A program made the position numbers and the translations under genes. The notes beneath the pieces are model-generated. The model had not been told where the DNA came from and ran no database searches. It was given only the letters and a program-made list of their open reading frames with translations. Source: JACVRW01 sp963803085 (GTDB lineage Bacteria > Actinomycetota > Thermoleophilia > Solirubrobacterales > Thermoleophilaceae). From it: DNA of 64,000 nt. Where the stretch lies: assembly GCA_963803085.1 (NCBI GenBank), contig CAWDLE010000019.1, positions 186,001 to 250,000 of the forward strand, in the 5' to 3' direction. How positions within the stretch are numbered: the first letter of the stretch is position 1; each line of letters starts with the position of its first letter. This document shows, in pieces, positions 1 through 9,662 of this stretch.

Positions 1-1
1 G

Positions 2-1972
<1,971 letters not shown>

Positions 1973-2597
1973 CGTCCGCGCGTCCGCGCGGCCGAGCGTT
2001 GGGTTACCTGGCTGGGCTGCGGCGCGGTTGGTTCATCGGACGCCTCGGCGGCGCTGCTCGGGGACCGAATCTGCCTGCCTCGGCAGCGTCGGATTTGCGT
2101 TCGTCCTGTGCGCTGCTGCCGGGCGGTCTGCGCCGCGCAGCGCTTCGGTGCTTCTGCGCTAGCGGCGGGGCTCGTGCGCTCGCGGGCGGTCGCCCGCGCG
2201 CGCTCACGTTGCGCATTCGGGATGCGCCGATCGCGGGCCTCGCGGCCGGATCTCGGCGCGGCTGCAGCACTCCGAGGGGTCTCGCTGGGCTCCGCTCGCG
2301 AGCTGCCCTCGCCATTGCCGCCGTCGCGAGTCCGCTGCCAGCATGGCGACTGCAGCTACGCGCCGACGCAGGTCGAAGAACGCGTGCGACGACGGTTACA
2401 GGCGAGCAGCAGCGCCGAAGCGATTCCCCGACGCCAGCGATCAGTGGTGCCTCGGCTCGCAGAACACTGCGATGTCGAACGGCTGATCGCCGTTGTGCTG
2501 ACAGCGCTGTGTCGCAAGCGATGTCAACGACCGTGCTGACCCTGTCCGTCACCAGCGGCGCCCGCATGAAGTCGGTCGTGGCACGACGTCCCGACCG
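1973..2597. other. Intergenic stretch without a supported gene
   Basis: About 625 bases between uvrA and the next supported gene on the minus strand. Open frames on both strands here are Arg/Ala/Ser-rich artefacts of GC-rich sequence, with no domain, signal peptide or ribosome-binding site. Several short GC-rich inverted repeats lie downstream of uvrA and could act in termination, but none has a T-tract. Nothing else is recognised. Confidence 0.5.
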
Positions 2598-3152
2598 TCA
2601 CCGACCGAGAGCGGAAATCGGAGACGTCGATCCAGTCCACGCGCAGCTCGACACGTCCTGGCTGAAGGTGCGACGTGTCGTGAACCAGAAGGCTCCGCCT
2701 GCTCGTCGTTGTCGGGTCCAGACCAGGCCACTGATGCTGGTCCCCGCGTTCCGCCGAGTACGCGCGTCCGTCTGCGGACCTGCGAGATCGCCTGCGCTCC
2801 ACCGCTCCGGCCGAGTTGGCATGTGCCGCGTGGTCGCCGAGTTCGCGGTGTTCGCCGTGTTCGCGGAGGGGACCTGGCCGAGCGTGCCCTCGTTGATGTC
2901 GGAGCCCGTGAGGGCGTCGTTCTTGACATCACCGCCCGTCAGGGCGCTGTTGCGGATGTCCTTGCTGCGGACGTCGTTGTTCTTGATGTCCTTTGTCTTA
3001 ACAGCGTTGTTCTTGATGTCGCCGCTGTCGACTGAGTTCGTGCCCGGAAGCGCTACGGCGGTTCCGGAAAGCGCGGCCAGCAGGGCGACGAACGCGACCG
3101 CCATAGCCGGTGTCGGCCGGCGGCTCGTGAGAAACTCACGCATCGAGTCCAT
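2598..3152 (-). CDS. Secreted or anchored surface protein with D-I-K-N-N repeats
   Basis: The N-terminus has a basic stretch followed by a hydrophobic signal/anchor (AMAVAFVALLAALSGTAVA). A run of near-repeats follows, about residues 40-90 (GDIKNNAVKTKDIKNN, then DVRSKDIRNSALTGGDVKN), then an LGQVPSANTANTANSA segment. This layout recurs in many Thermoleophilia proteins of unknown function; the repeats suggest a short beta-solenoid or stalk outside the membrane. The last about 75 residues are Arg/Thr-rich and unlike the usual C-terminus, so the 3' half may be frameshifted or decayed. A related protein lies at 6062-6601. Function is not known. Confidence 0.6.
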   Translation of the reverse strand: MDSMREFLTSRRPTPAMAVAFVALLAALSGTAVALPGTNSVDSGDIKNNAVKTKDIKNNDVRSKDIRNSALTGGDVKNDALTGSDINEGTLGQVPSANTANTANSATTRHMPTRPERWSAGDLAGPQTDARTRRNAGTSISGLVWTRQRRAGGAFWFTTRRTFSQDVSSCAWTGSTSPISALGR

Positions 3153-3299
3153 TCCTCCATGGTGGGAGATGTCGAGTCCGGGGGGCCAGAGAACCTCCTG
3201 GGCTCAGGTCTGAGGGATACTCTGCGCAGGCGGGTCGGACGTCAACCGTTCGTTCGTCCAGCGAGCGCGCCGTAGCCGGAAACTGCGAGGAACCCGGAT

Positions 3300-3800
3300 T
3301 TACGCTGGGCCGAGCGCGTCGCCGCCGCGCGTGCGGCGCAGCTTGCGCACCGTCTGGATGACCTCCATGCGCCGGTGCGCCCGGGTGGCGGTCTCCATCA
3401 GCGTGATGCCGCTCGAGGTGTCCGCAAGCCCCACGGAGCACGTGACCGGGCCCGCCTCCATCTCGAAGGAGATGGCCTGCAGGTCGTCTTCGAAGCGGTC
3501 GGCCCAGATGCCTGCGTTGCGCGCGTCGGTGGCGTGCAGAAGCACGCCGAACTCATCCGGGCCCATCCGAGCCAGCTCGTCCACCGCGCGCAGGTTCGAC
3601 CTGAGCGTGGTCACGCAGAGGCGCAGCACGTCGCTGCCGGCGCCGGCGCCGTGGTGGGCGTTCACCCAGCGCAGACCGTCCACGTCGAGCATCGCGATGG
3701 TGATCGTCTCGCCCGTCCGGGCGCGGCGCAGCTCCTCGCGCGCCAGCAGAGCATGGAAGTCGTCTGCGGTTGGAAGATCGATGAGTGGGTCGATTGCCAT
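3300..3800 (-). CDS. Degenerate GGDEF-domain protein
   Basis: About 166 aa, essentially one GGDEF (diguanylate cyclase) domain with no sensor domain. TIAMLDVDGLRWVNAHHGAGAGSDVL matches the metal-binding DxDxFKxxNDxxGHxxGD region, and LARMGPDEFGVLL sits where the R-x-GGDEF signature belongs. The first glycine is replaced by Met or Gly-Pro, so the loop reads GPDEF. This makes cyclase activity doubtful; the protein may be a c-di-GMP or GTP-binding regulator, or inactive. The ATG at 3798-3800 is chosen because it begins at the domain edge; another ATG lies 12 bases upstream. It follows the DCC-family gene on the same strand by 37 bases and could be co-transcribed. Confidence 0.65.
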   Translation of the reverse strand: MAIDPLIDLPTADDFHALLAREELRRARTGETITIAMLDVDGLRWVNAHHGAGAGSDVLRLCVTTLRSNLRAVDELARMGPDEFGVLLHATDARNAGIWADRFEDDLQAISFEMEAGPVTCSVGLADTSSGITLMETATRAHRRMEVIQTVRKLRRTRGGDALGPA

Positions 3801-3837
3801 CCCGGTAATCATCGGCCGTGCGGCCGAGACCCTGAGA

Positions 3838-4218
3838 TCACGCGGTCGGCCCACCGGCGGGCGGATGCGGGAGTGGGCGCCCGAGCAGCGAGCGGTGGTC
3901 CGCCACCCAGCGATAGAGACGATCCGACGCGCCCGGGAAACGCTCGCTGGCGCGGGCGAGCGGGCGCCCGCCGGGCAGCCGGGCGAGCACTGGCGGGAAC
4001 GCTCCGCCGCCGGAGTGGATGGCGCCGTCTTCGACGAGGTGCCACGAGGCCATCTGCTGCTCCTCCGACATCCCGGCCAGAAGAGCCCGCGCCTCGTCAG
4101 TCCCTAGCGCCACGGGACGGAGTCGGCCCCTCGTGTCCCACCGGAGCAACAGCGCGAGCGAGACCCGGCAGAAGCCGCAATCTGGGTCGTACAGAACCGG
4201 CACCGGCGCTACGTCCAC
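3838..4218 (-). CDS. DCC-family thiol-disulfide oxidoreductase-like protein (DUF393)
   Basis: 126 aa. The N-terminal VLYDPDCGFCRVS contains the DxxCxxC motif that defines the DUF393 'DCC' family, followed by the LLLRWD...L-x-PVAL pattern of a short thioredoxin-like fold. The usual length (110-140 aa) is met. Family members are predicted redox proteins; no partner is known from this sequence. The gene is the upstream neighbour of the GGDEF-like gene on the same strand. The ATG start at 4218 gives a complete N-terminus. Confidence 0.8.
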   Translation of the reverse strand: MDVAPVPVLYDPDCGFCRVSLALLLRWDTRGRLRPVALGTDEARALLAGMSEEQQMASWHLVEDGAIHSGGGAFPPVLARLPGGRPLARASERFPGASDRLYRWVADHRSLLGRPLPHPPAGGPTA

Positions 4219-4267
4219 GAAGCTGCAAGTAGAGCAGGATCCGCTCTACCTGCGCTGTCATAGCGTC

Positions 4268-4738
4268 CTAGCCGGTGGCGAACCGCAGCGTCAACCGTGC
4301 GGGCTTGGCACCCACGTTCACCGCCGAGACCCGGACATATCTGACCCGCCTGCCGTTTACGCAGTCGGTGAGCCTCACGGCGATCCCCTGGCCGTAGGCG
4401 AAGGCAACGCAGTTGTTCGTCCTGGGCTTCGGCTCGTAGGCCATTTCCCACCCGTTTGTCACAGCGGAGATCTTCGTGACAGTCCCGATGCGGCGGGAGC
4501 GCCAAGCGACGGTCTCGCCGGGCTTGACGCGAGTAATAAGGGACGCGTCCCAAGGGTCTTGGCTAGTCACGATTGTCTTTGCGGGATCGTCTCGTGGCGC
4601 GTGCCCCTCGGCCGGGGCTCCGCCTGCCGCTACCGCCAGCCCCACCAGCACCGCTATCAGCAGCGGTCGAACCGCCCGCGACCGTGCCGGTGTCACGCGG
4701 GCTGTGCGGGATCGTGGGGGACGGAGAAGAGCGGGCAT
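4268..4738 (-). CDS. Secreted protein of unknown function
   Basis: 156 aa with a basic N-terminus and a clear hydrophobic signal segment (LLIAVLVGLAVAAGGAPAEG, about residues 25-45), so it is likely exported. The mature part has two cysteines (NNCVAFAYG and LTDCVNG) that may form a disulfide, and a beta-rich pattern. It is 49 bases upstream of the DCC-family gene on the same strand. I recognise no family. Confidence 0.5.
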   Translation of the reverse strand: MPALLRPPRSRTARVTPARSRAVRPLLIAVLVGLAVAAGGAPAEGHAPRDDPAKTIVTSQDPWDASLITRVKPGETVAWRSRRIGTVTKISAVTNGWEMAYEPKPRTNNCVAFAYGQGIAVRLTDCVNGRRVRYVRVSAVNVGAKPARLTLRFATG

Positions 4739-5202
4739 GGGCTACCGGTGGAACGACTTGCCGAATCTTCAGTGTGCCCTGCCGCGCGGTGCCCGTGAGC
4801 GTTTCAGGAGATCAACGCATACAGCCTGGACATCGAAGGAGGGGCTCGTGTGGGTTGATTACGTGAAGAGCATCCAGCACTCCGGCTTTTCGGCTGACGC
4901 CGTCTTCACGATGGGAGCGGCAGGCCGGCGGCGCACACGAATCTTCGACACCGTCGGCGCGCCGGTCGACGTCGGGATCTACGCCTCGCGGCTCGACTGG
5001 CAACCACGCCCGCGCCGGCTATGGAGGGGCGGCGCTTCGCAGTCCGACCGCCCGAGGTAGCCCTACCCCGTGTTGGACCGGGTCCGTTGCGGAGCCCACG
5101 CCGCCCCGTTCGAATAACGCCAACCCATGCGGCTTACTTCCGTTCGCACAAGCCGCTGGTTCCGACCTGCGTTCTACGCGGCTCGCGCGCACACGGACGT
5201 TC
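4739..5202. other. Intergenic stretch without a supported gene
   Basis: Between the secreted protein (minus) and the structured element before the acyltransferase (plus). A plus-strand open stretch near 4850-5010 reads LVWVDYVKSIQHSGFSADA but has no start, domain or continuation, and may be a decayed fragment. No RNA gene or repeat is seen. Confidence 0.4.
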
Positions 5203-5340
5203 GTCCAGCTACGCGCCTTTCGCTGGCGGTACGAGGGTTTCGGGCGTACCGTGAGTTGGCTGGACAACCTGCGTAGGCGGGGGACCGGAAACCCAAGGAC
5301 TTAACCCGCAGGGTCGCATCCGGGAAGCCGGCCCCCCGCC
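5203..5340 (+). ncRNA. Candidate structured RNA leader (two strong stems)
   Basis: Two stems are visible directly. GTCCAGC at 5203-5209 pairs with GCTGGAC at 5259-5265 and encloses an inner hairpin, GGTACG (5228-5233) with CGTACC (5245-5250). Immediately after, 5276-5288 pairs with 5328-5340 in a 13-bp GC stem with one mismatch, around a 39-nt internal part that is unusually A-rich for this genome. The element ends 98 bases before the acyltransferase start, so it could be a 5' leader. Neither strand matches a riboswitch core that I know. Only the inverted repeats are observed; the RNA itself is inferred. Confidence 0.35.
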
Positions 5341-5438
5341 TTCGGTTGTACTACTCCGTCGGGGTGGGTCAACTTTGTGCCCGACGGTACATCCGTTTTT
5401 CCACCCCACTTGCCCCTCCAGGTCCGCTAAGGCACCTG

Positions 5439-6065
5439 ATGCCAGGTACGGTCGCGGGCGTGTCTAGCCAGAACGCTCGACTGTGGTGGCAGAAATGGCG
5501 CTGGTACGAGCGCAACTCGCTGCCGTGGAATCGGCTCAGCATCCATCGCGAGCTGGCCCGGCGGCGGGCGTTCGCCCGCTGGCCGATCCACGGGAACGTG
5601 CTCGAGGCGCTCCGCGAGGGCCGGCTCGAGGTGGGCGAGGGCACCCTGTTCGAGCCGCACGTCTGGCTAACCGCGCCGGATGAGGCGCGGATCCGGATCG
5701 GCGAGGGGACGTTCCTGAACATCGCCGTCATGGTCGCATCCGCCGAGCTCGTGGAGATCGGGGATCACTGCATGTTCGCGAATGGCTGCTTCGTGACGGA
5801 CGCCAACCATCGCTTCGACGACCCCGACAGGCCGATCACCTGGCAGGGCTTCACGAGCAAGGGGCCCACCAGGATCGGCGACAACGTCTGGTGCGGGGCG
5901 AACGTGGTGGTCACCAGCGGCGTGACCGTCGGGGAGCGGAGCGTGATCGGTGCGAACAGCGTCGTGACCGAGGACATCCCGCCGTACTCCATCGCGGCCG
6001 GAGCACCCGCAAAGGTGCTCCGCCGCGTGGAATACGACCAGTCGCCCCCAGACGACTCGTCCTAG
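5439..6065 (+). CDS. Left-handed beta-helix acyltransferase (WcaF/NodL/maltose acetyltransferase-like)
   Basis: About 208 aa. From about residue 60 the protein shows hexapeptide-repeat turns (RIGEGTFLNIAVMV, EIGDHCMFANGCFVTD, RIGDNVWCGANVVVTSGVTVG, VIGANSVVTEDIPPYSIAAGAPAKVLR), the signature of O-acyltransferases with a trimeric beta-helix. The C-terminal S-x-AAGxPAKV is the standard CoA-site loop, and an H (DANHRFD) sits at the expected catalytic place. Likely substrate: a sugar or glycan hydroxyl. The ATG at 5439 is the first good start; a GTG at 5460 is an alternative. It converges tail-to-tail with the minus-strand surface protein, overlapping by 4 bases. Confidence 0.85.
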   Translation: MPGTVAGVSSQNARLWWQKWRWYERNSLPWNRLSIHRELARRRAFARWPIHGNVLEALREGRLEVGEGTLFEPHVWLTAPDEARIRIGEGTFLNIAVMVASAELVEIGDHCMFANGCFVTDANHRFDDPDRPITWQGFTSKGPTRIGDNVWCGANVVVTSGVTVGERSVIGANSVVTEDIPPYSIAAGAPAKVLRRVEYDQSPPDDSS

Positions 6066-6601
6066 CAGAACACGATTAGGTGGAACGGCTTGTTGGCCTG
6101 GACGCCGTTGGCTCCCGTGGTCCGGATGTCCACCCCGTTCACGTTTGAGCCAAGCCCGCTCACGGTGATCTGGCCGTTGTCGGGCGGCGCGGCCGCCGTC
6201 GGGCCCCCGATCGTCGCGTAGTAGCCGCACCCGCGAACGTCCGCGTCGAAGATCACCTGGTAGCGGCCCTCACCGGTACGCGCCACCGATGTGGTGCCGC
6301 GTCCGCGAACGCCCTGCCCACCGGCGTTCACGACGGCAAACCGGGCGCCGCCGTGCGCGACCAACGCGCTGCCCACGATGCCGAGGGTCGATTCCTTGAC
6401 CGCCCCTCCGCCGATCCCGTTCGAGCGCACGTCCGTGCCGCCAAGGCTGTGATTGCGCACGTCGACGCTTTTGATCGTGTTGTTCTTGATGCTCCCGCTC
6501 GTGATGACGAGGGCATAGGCCGAGCCCCCCATGGCCATGAAGAGCGCGAGCAGCGCCACGGCCATCGCGGGCGATGGAAGAAAACGACGAAATCGGGTCA
6601 T
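6062..6601 (-). CDS. Secreted surface protein with IKNN-type repeats
   Basis: 179 aa. The start is basic (MTRFRRFLPSP), followed by a signal/anchor (AMAVALLALFMAMGGSAYA). The repeat zone (SGSIKNNTIKSVDVRNHSLGGTDVRSNGI) is related to that at 2598-3152. The C-terminal half (GRYQVIFDADVRGCGYYATIGG...HLIVFC) looks like a beta-sandwich that may be closed by Cys residues near the ends. The ATG at 6599-6601 was chosen because the signal peptide begins there. It follows yjbQ by 38 bases on the same strand but has no metabolic link to pantothenate synthesis. Role unknown; an exported surface or adhesion-like protein is inferred. Confidence 0.7.
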   Translation of the reverse strand: MTRFRRFLPSPAMAVALLALFMAMGGSAYALVITSGSIKNNTIKSVDVRNHSLGGTDVRSNGIGGGAVKESTLGIVGSALVAHGGARFAVVNAGGQGVRGRGTTSVARTGEGRYQVIFDADVRGCGYYATIGGPTAAAPPDNGQITVSGLGSNVNGVDIRTTGANGVQANKPFHLIVFC

Positions 6602-6639
6602 GGAGAACTGAACCCCACTGGCGGGCAGGGGTTTCGGTG

Positions 6640-7056
6640 CTACGCGATGACCTGAACGACCACCGTTCGCTCGCGCGCGCGATCGTCGAAGTCCACCAGC
6701 ACGATCTGTTGCCAGGTGCCCAGCGCGAGGTGGCCGCTGCGAACGGGAAACGTCTCGGAAGGGCCCACGATCGCGGCTCGAATGTGTGCATGTGCGTTGG
6801 TGTCCATGTTCAGCCGATTGTGCTGGTAATCCCCGTCCTGGGGGATCAGCCGGCCGAGCGTCTCGCGCAGGTCGTGCACCCCTCCCGGTTCGTGCTCCAT
6901 AGCGGTCACCGCGGCGGTGGAGCCCGGCACGAACACGGACACGAGGCCGCTTTCCACGCCCGACTGCTCGACCACGCTCTGCACGCCGGCCGTGATGTCG
7001 ATCGTGTCCCCGTTCCCCTCGGTGGAGAAGCGGAGCTGCCCGCTGTGGACCGTCAG
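6640..7056 (-). CDS. yjbQ: YjbQ/UPF0047 family protein, probable CTG start
   Basis: 138 aa. The pattern VHSGQLRFST...DITAGVQSVVEQSGV, LVSVFVPGSTAAVT, YQHNRLNMDTNAHAHIRAA, HLALGTWQQIVLVDFD is the YjbQ/UPF0047 family, a small trimeric metal-binding fold with the invariant N-x-D-x-NAHAH segment. The E. coli member has weak thiamine-phosphate synthase activity; the true role is unclear. No ATG, GTG or TTG lies near the family N-terminus. The only sensible codon is CTG at 7054-7056, overlapping the panB stop as CTGA and giving exactly the family length. It is last in the DUF2520-panC-panB-yjbQ operon. Confidence 0.85.
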   Translation of the reverse strand: MTVHSGQLRFSTEGNGDTIDITAGVQSVVEQSGVESGLVSVFVPGSTAAVTAMEHEPGGVHDLRETLGRLIPQDGDYQHNRLNMDTNAHAHIRAAIVGPSETFPVRSGHLALGTWQQIVLVDFDDRARERTVVVQVIA

Positions 7057-7955
7057 AGCGAGAACCCGCCGGTGAACGGCTCGCCGGTCTGCTCCTGGAG
7101 CAGCTCGTGGAGTCGCGCAACCTCGTCTGGGGCCATCGTGTAGCCGTGCTCCGGCTCCGGGTAGCGCCGAGCGCGAACCTCGTCGGCGAACGCCGTGACG
7201 CCCCTGATCATCTCGTCGCGCACGTTCGCGTAGCGCTTCACGAAGCGAGCGGCATGGCCGTCGTAGATGCCGAGCAGGTCGTGGAAGACCAGCACCTGGC
7301 CGTCCGTGGCGCCGCCCGCCCCGATGCCGATAACCGGGATCTCCATGCGAGGCATGATCGCCTCGGTGAGCGCGCTCGGGATCGCCTCGAACACGAGGGC
7401 GAAGCAGCCGGCCTCCTGGAGCGCGACCGCGTCGTGGAGCACGTCCAGTGCCCGCTCGGCGGTGCGGCCCTGGGAGCGGTAGCCGCCGAGCGCCGTGGCC
7501 GTCTGCGGCGTGAGCCCCACATGGCCCATCACCGGGATCCCGGCACCCACCAGCGCGCGCGCCCGCTCCACGGAGGTGCCTCCACGCTCGATCTTCACGG
7601 CATCGCAGGCGGCCTCCTTGATGAAGCGCTGCGCGTTGTGGATGGCCTCCTCGTTCGAGGCCTCGTACGAACCGAACGGCATGTCGCCGATCATCAGCGG
7701 CGTGCTCAGCCCGCGCCGCACCGCCTGGGCGAGCATGAGCAGCTCCGCGAGCGTCACCGGCACCGTCGAGGGGTGCCCGAGCACGGTCATCGCGCCGGAG
7801 TCGCCCACCAGCACGACGTCGACGCCGGCCTCCTCGGCCACCTGCGCGCTCGGGTAGTCGTACGCCGTCACCATCACCACCGGCTCGCCCAGGGCCTTCT
7901 TCTCGGCGAGGGTGCTGAGGCTGATTGCGGGACGCTGGGTGGGTCGGTGACTCAT
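7053..7955 (-). CDS. panB: 3-methyl-2-oxobutanoate hydroxymethyltransferase
   Basis: PanB transfers a hydroxymethyl group from 5,10-methylene-THF to 2-oxoisovalerate, giving ketopantoate, the first committed step of pantothenate and CoA synthesis in the cytosol. The 300 aa match the family length. Motifs: VMVTAYDYPSA, DVVLVGDSGAMTVLGH (Mg-binding Asp), MPFGSYEAS, AVKIERGG, MGHVGLTPQ, the catalytic-glutamate region ALVFEAIP, and IGIGAGGATDGQVLV. The ATG at 7953-7955 overlaps the panC stop (ATGA). The enzyme acts in the same pathway as panC. Confidence 0.97.
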   Translation of the reverse strand: MSHRPTQRPAISLSTLAEKKALGEPVVMVTAYDYPSAQVAEEAGVDVVLVGDSGAMTVLGHPSTVPVTLAELLMLAQAVRRGLSTPLMIGDMPFGSYEASNEEAIHNAQRFIKEAACDAVKIERGGTSVERARALVGAGIPVMGHVGLTPQTATALGGYRSQGRTAERALDVLHDAVALQEAGCFALVFEAIPSALTEAIMPRMEIPVIGIGAGGATDGQVLVFHDLLGIYDGHAARFVKRYANVRDEMIRGVTAFADEVRARRYPEPEHGYTMAPDEVARLHELLQEQTGEPFTGGFSL

Positions 7956-8809
7956 TTCTCGCCTCCGAGAATCGCATTGTCGATCAGTCGGGCGCGCCCC
8001 ACACGGGCGGCCACAGCAAGCAGGGTCGAGCCGTTCACACGCTCGACGGGGGAGAGGTCCGTGGCGGAGCGGAGCTGGAGATAGTCCGGTTCGAGGCCCG
8101 CGCGCGCGAGTTCGTCGCGCGCCGCGGCCACCACCGCGGCCCCCTCGCGCGTGCCGCTCTCCACCGCGGCCTCGGCGGCGCGCAGGGCGCGGTTGAGGGC
8201 GAGGGCGCGCTCGCGCTCGTCCGGGCTCAGGTAGGCATTCCGCGAGCTGAGCGCCAGCCCATCCGCGTCCCGGATCGTGGGGCAGACCTCGATCCGAACC
8301 GGTATGTCGAGGTCGCGCACCAGCTTTCGGATCACGAGCGCCTGCTGGGCGTCCTTCTGGCCGAAGTACGCAACATCTGGGCCGACCATGTTGAACAGCT
8401 TGGTCACCACGGTCGTCACGCCCTGGAAGTGCTCCGCGCCGCGCTGTGCCTCGTCGCCCTCCAGCGTCTCGGTGAGGCTGCCGACAGCTACCGCCACGTC
8501 GAAGCCGTCGGGATAGACCTCCTCGACGGGCGGCGAGAACAGGATGTCCACACCCTCGGCCTCGGCCAGCTCGGCGTCGCGCTGCTCGTCGCGCGGGTAT
8601 GCGGCGAAGTCCTCGCCGGGCCCGAACTGGGCCGGATTCACGAAGAGCGAGACCACGAGGACCTCGTTGTCGGCGCGCGCCTGCCGCATCAGCGAGAGGT
8701 GGCCGTCGTGGAAGAAGCCCATGGTCGGCACCAGTCCGATCCCGCGTCCGGCGCGGCGCTCGGGAGCGAGGAGCTCCCGCAGCTCGGCAACGGTGCGCAC
8801 CGTCTTCAT
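7952..8809 (-). CDS. panC: Pantoate--beta-alanine ligase
   Basis: PanC condenses pantoate with beta-alanine using ATP, through a pantoyl-adenylate. 285 aa. The nucleotidyltransferase motifs are present: VPTMGFFHDGHLSLM (HIGH-like), VVSLFVNPAQFGPGEDFAAYPR, GAEHFQGVTTVVTKLFN, YFGQKDAQQ and DADGLALSSRNAYLSP. The start ATG 8807-8809 overlaps the DUF2520 gene stop, and its stop overlaps panB, so translation of the three is likely coupled. No panD or panE is visible in the window. Confidence 0.97.
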   Translation of the reverse strand: MKTVRTVAELRELLAPERRAGRGIGLVPTMGFFHDGHLSLMRQARADNEVLVVSLFVNPAQFGPGEDFAAYPRDEQRDAELAEAEGVDILFSPPVEEVYPDGFDVAVAVGSLTETLEGDEAQRGAEHFQGVTTVVTKLFNMVGPDVAYFGQKDAQQALVIRKLVRDLDIPVRIEVCPTIRDADGLALSSRNAYLSPDERERALALNRALRAAEAAVESGTREGAAVVAAARDELARAGLEPDYLQLRSATDLSPVERVNGSTLLAVAARVGRARLIDNAILGGEK

Positions 8810-9570
8810 GCGGTGGCCCTCTGCGCGGCAAGGTCGCGCGTGCGCCGCACCAGCTCGTCGAACAGGTCGACCAGCTCCGGCGCAACCTCCTCGACGGCGG
8901 CGCGCTGCGTCCCGACCGTCGCGTCGTCACCGCGAGCCACGGGTCCTGTGAGCGCCTCCTCCGGCCCGAGCTCGGCGATGTTCTCGACGGTCTGGCGCAC
9001 GAGCGGAGCAAGCAGGGCTCGGGCCTCCTCGCGCTCGAGCCCGGCGCCGGCGGCGATCGTCTCCGCCGCGGCCTGGAGGGTGACCAGGAAGTTCGAGGCC
9101 ATCGACGCCGCGGCGTGATAAGCCGCGCGGCCCTCGTCGTCGATCTCGAACGGCGTCATCCCCAGCCGCTGGGCTAGCCCGGCGGCAAAGGCAAGGGCCT
9201 CGGGAGTCGATCCGGCAACCGCTGCGCCCACACCTTCGAAGCGCACGCCCGGGTGCGCGACGGTCTGAAGCGGGTGCAGGCCGAATGCCGCGACGCCGGC
9301 GTGCGCCAGCGCGGAAAGCGGCGTGGCGCCGCTGGTGTGCCCCACGAGTGGCGCTGCGGCGGTCACGACCTCGGCGGCCGCGGCGATCTCGACATCGGGT
9401 ACGCAGAGCAGGATGGCGTCGCAGCCGGCCGGGCGCTCTCCGCGGCCGAGCGGCCCCTCCACCTGGACGCCGGCGTCGCCGAGGGCGCGCGCCAGCGCGG
9501 TACCGACCCTCCCGGGGCCGACGATGCCCACCCGAAGTGGGCCGTTGAGGCTGGTCTGATCTGGGTTCAT
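8806..9570 (-). CDS. Rossmann-fold/DUF2520 protein, first gene of the pan operon
   Basis: 254 aa. The N-terminal NAD(P)-binding fold (LRVGIVGPGRVGTALARAL, about residues 11-29) is followed by LLCVPDVEIAAAAE and GHTSGATPLSAL, then an all-helical C-terminal domain with YHAAASMASNFLVTL. This is the DUF2520 (COG5495) family, which resembles ketopantoate and 6-phosphogluconate reductases and in Actinobacteria often sits beside panC. A role supplying ketopantoate reductase (PanE) activity is tempting because no panE is visible here, but this is inference. The ATG at 9568-9570 gives a short leader before the nucleotide-binding strand; an upstream extension is poorly supported. Confidence 0.85.
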   Translation of the reverse strand: MNPDQTSLNGPLRVGIVGPGRVGTALARALGDAGVQVEGPLGRGERPAGCDAILLCVPDVEIAAAAEVVTAAAPLVGHTSGATPLSALAHAGVAAFGLHPLQTVAHPGVRFEGVGAAVAGSTPEALAFAAGLAQRLGMTPFEIDDEGRAAYHAAASMASNFLVTLQAAAETIAAGAGLEREEARALLAPLVRQTVENIAELGPEEALTGPVARGDDATVGTQRAAVEEVAPELVDLFDELVRRTRDLAAQRATA

Positions 9571-9662
9571 CCCGGTCGGTCCACTCCACCGTCGGTAGCG
9601 GCCGACGATTTGGAGGATACCCACGAGCCCTGCCGTCAACCCCAGGTCCTAGGCTTTGGGCC

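Noticed and set aside
1973..2597. Coding frames after uvrA on both strands
   Set aside because: Arg/Ala/Ser-rich with no motifs, signals or ribosome-binding sites.
2598..3152. Short tandem repeats as a possible CRISPR array
   Set aside because: The repeats are in-frame protein repeats (D-I-K-N-N) of variable DNA sequence with no spacers. No CRISPR array or cas gene is seen anywhere in the window.
5276..5340. Cobalamin or c-di-AMP (ydaO) riboswitch
   Set aside because: Short strings such as GGGGGACC and AGGGT look similar, but the conserved ydaO GTCAGCTAAC part and the cobalamin box are missing on both strands, so only a generic structured element is reported.
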